From: Candidatus Buchananbacteria bacterium CG10_big_fil_rev_8_21_14_0_10_42_9
GTDB lineage: Bacteria > Patescibacteriota > Patescibacteriia > Buchananbacterales > 21-14-0-10-42-9
Direction: 5' to 3'
DNA length: 43,522 nucleotides
Assembly (NCBI GenBank): GCA_002773845.1
Contig: PEZZ01000017.1
Coordinates: forward strand, 6,816-50,337
A program made the position numbers and the translations under genes. Below, in pieces: positions 22,289 to 30,330 of this stretch (positions are counted from its first letter, which is position 1; every line of letters begins with the position of its first letter). A model generated the notes under the pieces. The model ran no database searches. It was not told where the DNA came from and saw nothing but the letters and a program-made list of their open reading frames with translations.

Positions 22289-23095
22289 TTATTGTAATGT
22301 TACTTTTTCAAGCACAATTTTATGCCCTAACCATTTTACGGCATTAGCCTCAAACGTGTCGGTGACATCAGTCACAAAATACTTATGGTTCCCGCCCTTA
22401 GTTAATTTAGATTCAATATCAGGGTGGCGAACTAAGTAATCAGCTAAAGAGTCCGCTATAATTCTTGGCGCATCTAAAACATTACAGCTTTTGCCCATTA
22501 TTTTTTTAAACTGCTGATAAAGCAACGGGTAATGAGTGCAACCCAAAATTAACGTATCAACTTTTTTGTTTTTTAACTCACGAACATAATTTCTAATAAT
22601 TTTACTTGTTTCCGGCCGATTTATCATACCCTCCTCAACCAATGGCACTAATATCGGTGTGGCGACAGCATAAACTTCAATGTCTGGTTCTAATTTCCGC
22701 AACTCTTTTAAATAGGTATCTGATTTAATCGTAGCGCGTGTTCCCACTACGCCAACTCGGCCAAAACGAGAGAGCTCGGCGGCTTTCTCAGCTAATGGAA
22801 TAATTACGCCCAAAACTTTGCGGTCCGGATAATGTTTTAATAACCACTCGCGTTGAATTTTTCGTAGTGCTTCAGCTGACGCGGTGTTGCAAGCAACAAT
22901 TACCAACCCGCAACCTTGTTGAAATAAAAAGCCTAGCGCCTGAGTGGTAAATTTGTAAATTGCCTCTTGTGATCGGTTGCCGTAAGGTAAGCGCGCTGTG
23001 TCACCAAGATACATTAACTGATATTGAGGTAGTTTATGTTGAATGGCTTTAAGCACAGTTAGTCCGCCGATGCCAGAATCAAAAATACCAATCAT
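22289..23095 (-). CDS. murI: Glutamate racemase
   Basis: 268 aa; makes D-glutamate for peptidoglycan. It has MIGIFDSGIGGLTVLKAI, GDTARLPYGNRS and the two catalytic cysteines in IVACNTASAEA and LILGCTHYPLL. The start is the ATG at 23095, 1 bp after the phosphomannomutase stop; MIGIFDSG is the canonical N-terminus, and an upstream in-frame TTG (23116) would overlap the previous gene. It shows that the organism builds a peptidoglycan wall. Confidence 0.95.
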   Translation of the reverse strand: MIGIFDSGIGGLTVLKAIQHKLPQYQLMYLGDTARLPYGNRSQEAIYKFTTQALGFLFQQGCGLVIVACNTASAEALRKIQREWLLKHYPDRKVLGVIIPLAEKAAELSRFGRVGVVGTRATIKSDTYLKELRKLEPDIEVYAVATPILVPLVEEGMINRPETSKIIRNYVRELKNKKVDTLILGCTHYPLLYQQFKKIMGKSCNVLDAPRIIADSLADYLVRHPDIESKLTKGGNHKYFVTDVTDTFEANAVKWLGHKIVLEKVTLQ

Positions 23096-23096
23096 G

Positions 23097-24431
23097 TTAT
23101 TTAGACGCTTTAACAATCTTGATTAATTTTTTGATGTGTTTTTTCCACTCTCTCTTATTTGGAGCTTCAACTGTAACCCGAACCAACGGCTCAGTGCCTG
23201 ACGGGCGGACATTAAACCACCAATTTTGATAATTCACAGTTAACCCGTCTAGTTCATCTTGTTCGCCGTCGCTATATTCTTGTTTCAACTTTTCAATTAG
23301 ACTTTGAGCATCTTTAATTTCAAAATTAGTTTCCGGCTCTTTGTAATATCTTTCATATTCAGCTCGGAGCTTAGATAGCGGTTTATCACTTTGAGATAAG
23401 ATTTGTAAAAATAATAGCATAGAAATAAATCCGCCATCGCCATAAAAATTATCCTTAAAAGCGTAGTGAGCAGATAATTCTCCGGAGGCAATGGCGTCAT
23501 GTTCCAACATTGCTTGCTGCAAATTAATGTAACCGACTTTGCTACGGAACGCCTTGCCGCCAAATTTTTCTATGCACTCTGGCACTGAACGTGAACAGAC
23601 CGCGTTATACACAATTCCGGCGCCGGGTTGCTCTTGCAGCAACGCTTTAGCCATTAAAATAAACGATATATCGCCTTGCATAAAACCGCCCTTTTCATCA
23701 ATAAAAAAAGTTCTGTCTGAATCACCATCAAACATCACGCCGCAGGCAGCTTTTTCTTGACGCACTATTTTACTCGCTTTTTTATAAGCACCTGGAGCAT
23801 ACGGGTTGGACGGGCGGTTTGGAAAATTGCCATCCAGTTCATAATCCACTTCAACAAATTCAAACGGCAAATGTTTAGCCAACATTGGCATAACTTTTCC
23901 CGCCGTGCCGTTGCCGGCATCCACCACTACTTTTAAGGGTTTTAATTTGCTAATATCTACAAAACTTAATATGTGTTTGATGTATTCATCGTAATAATTA
24001 ACTGAATTTAATTTACCGCGTTTAGGTTTTTTTTCTAGTACGCCTTTCATAAACGGCAGGTAATCTTTGCCATAAATCGCTTTATTGCCTTGCCTGACTG
24101 ACTTGATACCGTTGTATTCTTTAGGGTTATGCGAAGCGGTAATAATTGTGACCGCGTCATATTGTTTGGTACCAGCGACAAAGTAAATAAAATCAGTTGG
24201 AATCAAACCTAAATCATCCACGTCACAGCCCATGTCTAAAATACCGTTGATGTATGCTTCTTTCAATTGCGGCGTGGAAACGCGCATATCACCGCCGACC
24301 GCAATTTTTTTGCCTTTAACCATCCGGACAATTCCTTGCCCAGCGGTGTAGGCAATTTGTTCAGTTAATTGGTCGGGGTAGACGCCCCGAATGTCATAAG
24401 AGCGAAAGATTGAGGTATCAATATTTTTCAT
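23097..24431 (-). CDS. manB: Phosphomannomutase/phosphoglucomutase
   Basis: 444 aa alpha-D-phosphohexomutase. The four domains carry FRSYDIRGVYPDQL, the phosphoserine loop TIITASHNPKEYNG, the metal-binding MFDGDSDRTFF and the phosphate-binding RPSGTEPLVRV. It interconverts hexose 6- and 1-phosphates for surface glycans and sugar nucleotides. Its ATG directly follows the TAA of the upstream gene (TAAATG), so it is tightly coupled with the bactofilin-like gene and murI: an envelope-building operon. The mannose/glucose preference is not resolvable by eye. Confidence 0.92.
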   Translation of the reverse strand: MKNIDTSIFRSYDIRGVYPDQLTEQIAYTAGQGIVRMVKGKKIAVGGDMRVSTPQLKEAYINGILDMGCDVDDLGLIPTDFIYFVAGTKQYDAVTIITASHNPKEYNGIKSVRQGNKAIYGKDYLPFMKGVLEKKPKRGKLNSVNYYDEYIKHILSFVDISKLKPLKVVVDAGNGTAGKVMPMLAKHLPFEFVEVDYELDGNFPNRPSNPYAPGAYKKASKIVRQEKAACGVMFDGDSDRTFFIDEKGGFMQGDISFILMAKALLQEQPGAGIVYNAVCSRSVPECIEKFGGKAFRSKVGYINLQQAMLEHDAIASGELSAHYAFKDNFYGDGGFISMLLFLQILSQSDKPLSKLRAEYERYYKEPETNFEIKDAQSLIEKLKQEYSDGEQDELDGLTVNYQNWWFNVRPSGTEPLVRVTVEAPNKREWKKHIKKLIKIVKASK

Positions 24432-25604
24432 TTATCGGTATTGCTCCAAAACTACGCGCTTAAAGGCCATCACGCCGCCCAAAGCCCACAAAATCAAAGC
24501 TATTTTTATCAATCCACCAATCAAGGGCAAGAAAGTTAGAACAATAAAAATTATCATGCCAATAATCATTGGCAAAATGAGCCCACCCGAAGGCTTATTT
24601 TTCTTAACCACTGATTGCATGAAAAGCAAACCCAAACTAATGCCAGCGAAAACCTTACTGAACCATAAAGCAATGACGTAAATCGGAATCAAAATCAATG
24701 CTAAGGGAATGCCAATAACGGTTAAAGCTAAAAGTATAATCACAAATGGTGTTACAATCGCGTAAACTAAACCCCAACCAACTTTAGTTAATGGCTTTTC
24801 TATCATGGCTTGATGAATTTGGGTCACTGCCTTTGGCGCTAAGGCCACAAAAACCAAACCAACTAAAATCAAGCTAAATAATGATATGAGTTTTAGGAAA
24901 AAGTAGCCCGCGGCAAGTTTGCGCGGATTAACCGGTATATCCTTTTTGTGTTTCGGCAATTGATAGGAAACTTCTCCGGCAATACTTCCGCCTTCCCGCA
25001 CTAACAGCTGATCTTCTTTATTGCTGTAATAGGTTACATTACCATTAATTTCACCTTCGGGATTGACAATCATTTGACCTTGGTCGTCTAGACCAACTTT
25101 AACATCTTTTTCAATAACGCTTGCCACCACTAAATTTCCGACTCCGGCCGCCACGTTACCGCCAACTGGTCCGCGGATGTCTAAACTGCCAGCCCCGGCA
25201 TATACATCCCAACCAACCGATGCGTCTTTGGCGATCGTAACTGAACCGCCGGCCGCGTTTACATTATGCGCTACATTGCCGCCAACTTCCACGGCGCTGC
25301 CGGCGACCCTGACACTGCCGCCAACATCACCGGTAATTTTTACAGTCTGCCCGGCCGCAAACACATCGCCTTCCACATCGCCGGTAACTAAAACAAAAGC
25401 CCCGGCCGCAAACACATCGCCGACTATCGTGCCATGAATTTCAATTGAATTTCCAGTGGCAATTAAATTACCGTCAACTATATCTTCTTCGCCAACATAC
25501 ACGCTTGGCCCAGTTTCAAAATTAAAGGCCAAGGCGGCTAAAGGAACAACTAAAAATGAAATTGCCGCGAGACTTAAAAAAATTTTGCGGTTGAAAAAAT
25601 GCAT
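24432..25604 (-). CDS. Bactofilin-like beta-helix protein with C-terminal membrane domain
   Basis: 390 aa. It has an N-terminal signal peptide or transmembrane helix (residues 8-27). Residues about 35-190 are short repeats with a V.G.V...AG..V.I.GDV.G periodicity (GDVFAAGAFVLVTGDVEGDV), typical of a right-handed beta-helix of the polymer-forming cytoskeletal (bactofilin-like) kind. About five hydrophobic helices follow from residue 235. Because of the signal sequence the helix is probably outside the cell or membrane-facing. It heads the operon with phosphomannomutase and murI, so a role in the envelope is likely. Gly/Ala/Val-rich composition. Confidence 0.75.
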   Translation of the reverse strand: MHFFNRKIFLSLAAISFLVVPLAALAFNFETGPSVYVGEEDIVDGNLIATGNSIEIHGTIVGDVFAAGAFVLVTGDVEGDVFAAGQTVKITGDVGGSVRVAGSAVEVGGNVAHNVNAAGGSVTIAKDASVGWDVYAGAGSLDIRGPVGGNVAAGVGNLVVASVIEKDVKVGLDDQGQMIVNPEGEINGNVTYYSNKEDQLLVREGGSIAGEVSYQLPKHKKDIPVNPRKLAAGYFFLKLISLFSLILVGLVFVALAPKAVTQIHQAMIEKPLTKVGWGLVYAIVTPFVIILLALTVIGIPLALILIPIYVIALWFSKVFAGISLGLLFMQSVVKKNKPSGGLILPMIIGMIIFIVLTFLPLIGGLIKIALILWALGGVMAFKRVVLEQYR

Positions 25605-25637
25605 ATTATTTTATTAGTATTAAACGGATATATTTTA

Positions 25638-26345
25638 TCACTTTTTGGCCACGGTGACAATGTTCCAGCCCTGCCAGACACCAACTTTTTGCCCTTTTCT
25701 AACATAGTAATTTTGCACTACCGTAAAGCCAGCTAAATGCAATAATCGTTTCACCGATGACTTGCTAAAACCGTAGTAGTATCTATTCACTACATCGCCG
25801 TGCGCTGAAAAAGGCACCCAAACCCCGCGCCAATCAAGCTCACTTTGCCCAAGTAGCTTTTTGAGCAAAGAAGCAAAATACAACCGTCGATACTTACCTT
25901 GACGTAAATTCCAATTTGTCATTATAATGTAACCCCCGCCTGATAAATGATGATATGCATTTTGGATCACTTTTAAGCGCAGTTCAGGCGACGGTATGTG
26001 ATGCAACGAGGCAATCAAAAAAATCACATCATATTTTTTCGGAAGTGAAAAATTTGTTATATCGCCGACTATGAACTTAGCTTTGGGGTAGCGCTTTTTC
26101 GCCGCTTGGATAATTGGTTCGCTAATATCAAGCCCGGTGTAATTCACCTTCGTATCGGTTAAAGCATCTAGTAAGCGCCCGTTGCCGCATCCCAAATCTA
26201 AAATCTTTGCGCCAGTCGGCACAAATTCAATAAAATCACTAAATTCTGGCCAAGCGAACCGGCGTGAATCATTAAAAAAATCACTTACCTGCTCGTAAGC
26301 TAACTTATTTTGCTGTAAAATATTTTTGACTACACTTTTTTTCAT
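25638..26345 (-). CDS. Trm9/ALKBH8-like tRNA wobble-uridine methyltransferase
   Basis: 235 aa class I SAM methyltransferase. Motif I is KILDLGCGNGRLL (47-59). The features that point to Trm9/ALKBH8 are YEQVSDFFNDSRRFAWPEF (17-35), matching the family's YD.IA..FS.TR..PWP; IASLHHI (111-117); WVPF near 176-179, like the family's VPW; and NRYYYGFSKSSVKRL (187-201), like RYYH.F..GEL. Trm9 methylates cm5U34 to mcm5U34, the step after Elp3. Here the gene is divergent from elp3 with start codons overlapping in a CATG. No other start fits without losing the conserved N-terminus. Assigned from motif memory; a different small-molecule methyltransferase cannot be excluded. Confidence 0.7.
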   Translation of the reverse strand: MKKSVVKNILQQNKLAYEQVSDFFNDSRRFAWPEFSDFIEFVPTGAKILDLGCGNGRLLDALTDTKVNYTGLDISEPIIQAAKKRYPKAKFIVGDITNFSLPKKYDVIFLIASLHHIPSPELRLKVIQNAYHHLSGGGYIIMTNWNLRQGKYRRLYFASLLKKLLGQSELDWRGVWVPFSAHGDVVNRYYYGFSKSSVKRLLHLAGFTVVQNYYVRKGQKVGVWQGWNIVTVAKK

Positions 26346-27966
26346 GAACCAAGCTCAATTAAAAAATATCATAACCAATTTGTCTAAAACCCGAATTAAA
26401 AATCGGGAGAATTTTAATACCTTAGTTAAACGTTACGCCGGTAGCTACCAAGAACCCTCGCCACTTAATTCTGAACTTTTACAAGCTTATCGTCAACTGG
26501 TCAAGTCAAAAAAAATTAAACCAAGCAAAGGCTTAGAAAAGCACTTACAGAAACGCTCGGTGCGAAGCATGTCCGGAGTAGCCGTAATTACCTGCCTCAC
26601 TAAACCAATGGGCTGTCCGCACACGTGCGTGTTTTGCCCGACCGAAGACCGCATGCCCAAAAGTTATTTATCTAATGAGCCGGCGGTGATGCGCGCGCTG
26701 ATGAATCAATGGGATCCATACCGCCAAGTTAAAACTCGACTGAAAGCGCTTAGTCGGCACGGCCACGCGACTGACAAAATCGAACTGATTGTGATTGGGG
26801 GCACCTGGTCGGCACATCCCAAACGTTATCAAGCATGGTACGTCAAAAGATTGCTGGACGCATTAAATGGTAAAACTAGCACAACCTTACTACAAGCCCA
26901 AAAGTTAAATGAAAAAGCTTCGCACCGCTGCGTCGGGCTGACGTTGGAAACCCGGCCGGATTGGATTGATGAAGCTGAAATTAAACAGCTACGTAAACTC
27001 GGTTGCACGCGAGTAGAAATTGGCATTCAAAATCCACGCGATGACATTTTAAAATTATCTCGCCGTGGCCACGGTGTGAAAGAAATTGTTCAAGCCACAA
27101 AACTATTAAAAGAAGCTGGGTTTAAAATTTGTTACCATACTATGCCGCAACTGCCCGGAAGCACCCCCGCGATTGATTTGCAAATGTACAAAGATTTGTA
27201 CGGCAAAGAAAAATTTCAACCAGATTTGGTAAAAATTTATCCAACCGCGGTAGTTAAAACTGCAGAACTATATGACTGGATGAAGCGCGGAGACTACACG
27301 CCTTATTCCGACGCTAAGTTAAAAACAGTGTTGAAAAAAGCGAAGTTACTTACTCCTGAATATGTCAGAATTGTGAGATTAATTCGCGACATCCCGGCTG
27401 AATCAATTGAAGGCGGAAACAAAATAACCAACTTAAGACAATTGATTAGCTATGAATTGAAAAAAGAAAGCAAGGCATGCCAATGCATCCGTTGTCGGGA
27501 AGTCGGGCATCAATCAGAAAATAAAAAATCGCTTGGGCAACCCATTAAACTAAGAGTTAAAAAGTACCGGGCGTCAGGCGGTACTGAATACTTTATCAGC
27601 TTCGCAAGCCAAGACAACGCTATATTGTACGCCTACGTCAGGCTACGAATTAACGACGAATCCAAAGACCACCATCTGCAAGAATTACGCAACGCGGCGC
27701 TGATTAGAGAAATTCACACTTACGGCCCGCACGTAAAATTGGGCGAGTCAGGCATGATCCAGCACACTGGCCTTGGCAAAAAATTAATGGCCGAAGCTGA
27801 ATACATCGCTGGACAAGAAAATCGTAAGCGTATTAAGGCTAAAAAATCTTCTATTGCAAAAGTGGCTGTGATTGCCGCTGCCGGAGTGCGCGAATATTAC
27901 CGCAAGCTAGGGTACCGCCTGGACGGCACGTATATGAGCAAGAGGCTATTAGCAACTGGCAAGTAG
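26344..27966 (+). CDS. elp3: Elp3: tRNA uridine-34 carboxymethyl-type radical SAM/acetyltransferase
   Basis: 540 aa. The radical SAM domain has MGCPHTCVFCPTEDRMPKSY (Cys 91, 95, 98 with an extra Cys 84), YRQVKTRLKALSRHGHATDK, GGTWSAHP, GLTLETRPDWID and VEIGIQN. The C-terminal GNAT domain has HTYGPHVKLGE, QHTGLGKKLMAEAEYIA and GVREYYRKLGYRLDGTYMSK. Elp3 builds the cm5 group on wobble uridine using SAM and acetyl-CoA. The ATG at 26344 shares two bases with the divergent methyltransferase's ATG. A TACACT -10-like box 7 nt upstream suggests a leaderless mRNA. Bacterial Elp3 acts without the other Elongator subunits. Confidence 0.93.
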   Translation: MNQAQLKNIITNLSKTRIKNRENFNTLVKRYAGSYQEPSPLNSELLQAYRQLVKSKKIKPSKGLEKHLQKRSVRSMSGVAVITCLTKPMGCPHTCVFCPTEDRMPKSYLSNEPAVMRALMNQWDPYRQVKTRLKALSRHGHATDKIELIVIGGTWSAHPKRYQAWYVKRLLDALNGKTSTTLLQAQKLNEKASHRCVGLTLETRPDWIDEAEIKQLRKLGCTRVEIGIQNPRDDILKLSRRGHGVKEIVQATKLLKEAGFKICYHTMPQLPGSTPAIDLQMYKDLYGKEKFQPDLVKIYPTAVVKTAELYDWMKRGDYTPYSDAKLKTVLKKAKLLTPEYVRIVRLIRDIPAESIEGGNKITNLRQLISYELKKESKACQCIRCREVGHQSENKKSLGQPIKLRVKKYRASGGTEYFISFASQDNAILYAYVRLRINDESKDHHLQELRNAALIREIHTYGPHVKLGESGMIQHTGLGKKLMAEAEYIAGQENRKRIKAKKSSIAKVAVIAAAGVREYYRKLGYRLDGTYMSKRLLATGK

Positions 27967-27969
27967 CAT

Positions 27970-28069
27970 GTCCCCTCTTATTTTAAGAGGGGACAGAACC
28001 TGCGCTAAAGCGAAACACAGTGCAGGACAGTTCTGTACCGAGCTCCGCTCTGGTACAGGGGGAGTTACT
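27970..28069. repeat. Family B hairpin interrupted by other palindromes
   Basis: GTCCCCTCTTATTTTAAGAG followed by GGGAC (27970-27994). Then comes an inserted hairpin set: AGAACCTGC...GCAGGACAGTTCT and TGTACC...GGTACA. Then comes GGGGGAGTTACT, which in family B normally follows the hairpin directly. This looks like a family B element split by an insertion of about 65 bp. Confidence 0.65.
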
Positions 28070-28073
28070 AAAT

Positions 28074-28172
28074 GTCATCTTGAGCGAAGCGTTAGCGGAG
28101 CCGAAAGATCTCACACATATATAACCCTACGTATGAGATTTCTCCACTCGCCTATGGCTCGGTCGAAATGAC
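28074..28172. repeat. Family C element nested in family B remnants
   Basis: GTCATCTTGAGCGAAGCG...AAAGATCTCAC...TGAGATTTCTCC...GGTCGAAATGAC. It sits between GGGGGAGTTACTAAAT and AATTAAACAACTCCCC, inverted arms of family B type, so it appears to have inserted between them. Confidence 0.75.
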
Positions 28173-28190
28173 AAATTAAACAACTCCCCT

Positions 28191-28277
28191 AGTGCCCATG
28201 AGGAAAAGTTTTACGGAACCTATATGGTCAAAGAACATAAGTACTATTTAATGGCCGATATACTTACGGAAAAGTAG
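28191..28277 (+). pseudogene. Possible gene remnant
   Basis: An open stretch after the repeats reads HEEKFYGTYMVKEHKYYLMA followed by DILTEK and a stop. It has protein-like composition but no start and no upstream continuation. It could be the C-terminal end of a gene destroyed by the repeats. No family recognised, and chance is possible. The rest of the 27967-28397 gap is repeats, ending with a family A half at 28301-28323. Confidence 0.25.
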
Positions 28278-28300
28278 TATAAGCAATAACGGGCCATATA

Positions 28301-28323
28301 CCTTCTCTCCGATTCGGAGAGGG
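28301..28323. repeat. Family A half-element
   Basis: CCTTCTCTCCGATTCGGAGA then GGG: a single hairpin without the GGTGAGG tail. Confidence 0.6.
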
Positions 28324-28397
28324 AACGACCGATTAACTTCTTCGCGATATGAAAGCGGTGTGCTAAAATGAATTTATTATAAAAGTAATCTAAAACC

Positions 28398-29693
28398 ATG
28401 GAATATCTCAAAAATCAAGATCAGGAGGTCGTTGATATACTTAATCGTGAATTGGAGCGAATCAGGGGTGGTGTGGAATTAATACCTTCTGAAAATTTCG
28501 TCTCCCGGGCAGTGATGGAAGCGATGGGCACAATTATGACGAACAAGTATTCTGAAGGTTATCCAGGTAAGCGTTATTATGGCGGTAATGAACATGTTGA
28601 TGAAGTTGAAAACTTGGCAATTGAACGCGCCAAACAACTTTTCGGCGCTGAACACGTTAATGTCCAACCCTACAGCGGTTCCCCGGCCAACATGGCGGTC
28701 TTTTTTGCACTCATGAATCCCGGCGATACGTTCATGGGGTTAGACCTCAATGCTGGCGGGCACCTAACCCATGGTTCCGCAGTAAATTTTTCCGGCCGCT
28801 TATTTAAATGCGAACCTTATAATGTCAGACCAGACACCGGATATTTAGACATGGATGAGATTCGCGAGCAGGCCAAGCGAATCAGGCCCAAAATGATTTT
28901 ATCGGGACTAACTGCCTATCCGCGGGAAATTGATTTTAAAGCCTTTCAAAAAATTGCCGATGAGGTTGGGGCTTACCACTTTGCCGATATTTCACACATT
29001 GCGGGATTGATAGCTGGCAGTGTCCATCAAAGCCCAGTGCCGCATTGCGATGTCGTAACCACAACTACCCACAAAACATTGCGCGGACCGCGTGGCGCGA
29101 TAATTATGTCTAAACTTGAAGACAAATATCATGATAAGCTCCGTCCGGACGAAAAGAAAAATTTAGCCCAGTTAATTGATTTTCACGTTTTCCCGGGCAT
29201 GCAAGGCGGCCCCCATGATCACATCACTACAGCTAAAGCGGTCGCGTTTAAAGAAGCGCTAAAACCGTCGTTTAAAAATTACGCGCAACAAATCGTTAAA
29301 AACGCTAAGCGTTTATCAGAAGAACTGATGAGCCGAGACATTGCTTTAACCAGCAATGGAACTGACAATCACTTAATGGTCATTGATTTAACCAAGTCAG
29401 ATTTAACCGGGCAAGGTAAAGACATCCAAGACGCTCTTGATGTGGTCGGAATTTTTACGAATAAAAATACTGTCCCCTATGAGCCGGCAAGCCCGTTTAA
29501 GCCTTCCGGTATTCGCATTGGAACTCCAGCCATTACTACCCGAGGACTAATTGAAGATGACATGGTTGTGATTGCCGACGGCATTGCAAAAATTATCAAA
29601 AATCATAAAAGTGAAAGCGTTAGAGGCGATGTCAAAAAATCAATCACCGAGCTGTGTGATAAATACCCGCTGTACCCTAAGCTAAAATATTAA
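28398..29693 (+). CDS. glyA: Serine hydroxymethyltransferase
   Basis: 431-aa PLP enzyme converting serine and THF to glycine and methylene-THF. It has ELIPSENFVSRAVMEAMG, NKYSEGYPGKRYYGG, the active-site VVTTTTHKTLRGPRG with the Schiff-base Lys near residue 225, and NTVPYEPASPFKPSGIRIGT. Full length. It supplies one-carbon units for ThyX. The downstream gene starts 1 bp after its stop. Confidence 0.96.
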   Translation: MEYLKNQDQEVVDILNRELERIRGGVELIPSENFVSRAVMEAMGTIMTNKYSEGYPGKRYYGGNEHVDEVENLAIERAKQLFGAEHVNVQPYSGSPANMAVFFALMNPGDTFMGLDLNAGGHLTHGSAVNFSGRLFKCEPYNVRPDTGYLDMDEIREQAKRIRPKMILSGLTAYPREIDFKAFQKIADEVGAYHFADISHIAGLIAGSVHQSPVPHCDVVTTTTHKTLRGPRGAIIMSKLEDKYHDKLRPDEKKNLAQLIDFHVFPGMQGGPHDHITTAKAVAFKEALKPSFKNYAQQIVKNAKRLSEELMSRDIALTSNGTDNHLMVIDLTKSDLTGQGKDIQDALDVVGIFTNKNTVPYEPASPFKPSGIRIGTPAITTRGLIEDDMVVIADGIAKIIKNHKSESVRGDVKKSITELCDKYPLYPKLKY

Positions 29694-29694
29694 A

Positions 29695-30327
29695 ATGCCA
29701 AAGCCTAGCCTATCAACAACCTACGGCCAAGCCATTAAGCGGATAAGCAAAGGCAGCGGCATGCCTACTCAATCTTTTATTAAGGCGCTCGGTGATGAAA
29801 TTCCCGAACTTAAACATAGTTCATACCGACCACCTTCAGAACATAAAATTAAGGCCGGCTTAAAAAAACTAGAAGCCAAAAGGGCGGCCGGAGAGCTTTC
29901 GCCAACAGTGGAGCGAGGGTTAAGAAAATACGGCCTACATGACATTAGCTCAACGGTCAGGCAATCAAAAAATGCCGCTAGATTGACCAAGGCGGATTTG
30001 GCTGATACTTCTCAAGACGTAAAAATTGAAGAGCAAATCGCCCAAGAATCAGGCGGGGCTACAAGGGCTGCGGATGTTTCTGATCCCCTTGCCGAGCGCC
30101 ACAAAACTGAATTTAAAAGCGCGGCTCGGGCTTCAGCCCAAGCTCAAAATAGAAAACAACCTGATTTTAAAACTGCCCAACGGCAATCTTATTCCAGTAT
30201 TTCAGACGTGCCCCAAAAATCACAAAAAAAGGATGAACTTGAATCTCCGAAACCAAAAATACGCATACCCGGCAAAAATAATCTATTCGTTGATGAGGCT
30301 GAATTAGAGGATATGGACATTGGCTAA
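29695..30327 (+). CDS. Disordered, charged protein of unknown function
   Basis: 210 aa with no membrane segment or cysteine. The first 100 residues are partly helical (KIKAGLKKLEAKRAAGELSP); the rest is rich in Lys, Gln, Ser and Asp and looks disordered, ending in an acidic tail (VDEAELEDMDIG). It is wedged between glyA (1 bp gap) and ychF (3 bp gap), so it is expressed with them. I recognise no family. The operon position and acidic tail are the only clues; a partner of the translation-associated ATPase YchF is speculative. Confidence 0.7.
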   Translation: MPKPSLSTTYGQAIKRISKGSGMPTQSFIKALGDEIPELKHSSYRPPSEHKIKAGLKKLEAKRAAGELSPTVERGLRKYGLHDISSTVRQSKNAARLTKADLADTSQDVKIEEQIAQESGGATRAADVSDPLAERHKTEFKSAARASAQAQNRKQPDFKTAQRQSYSSISDVPQKSQKKDELESPKPKIRIPGKNNLFVDEAELEDMDIG

Positions 30328-30330
30328 AAT

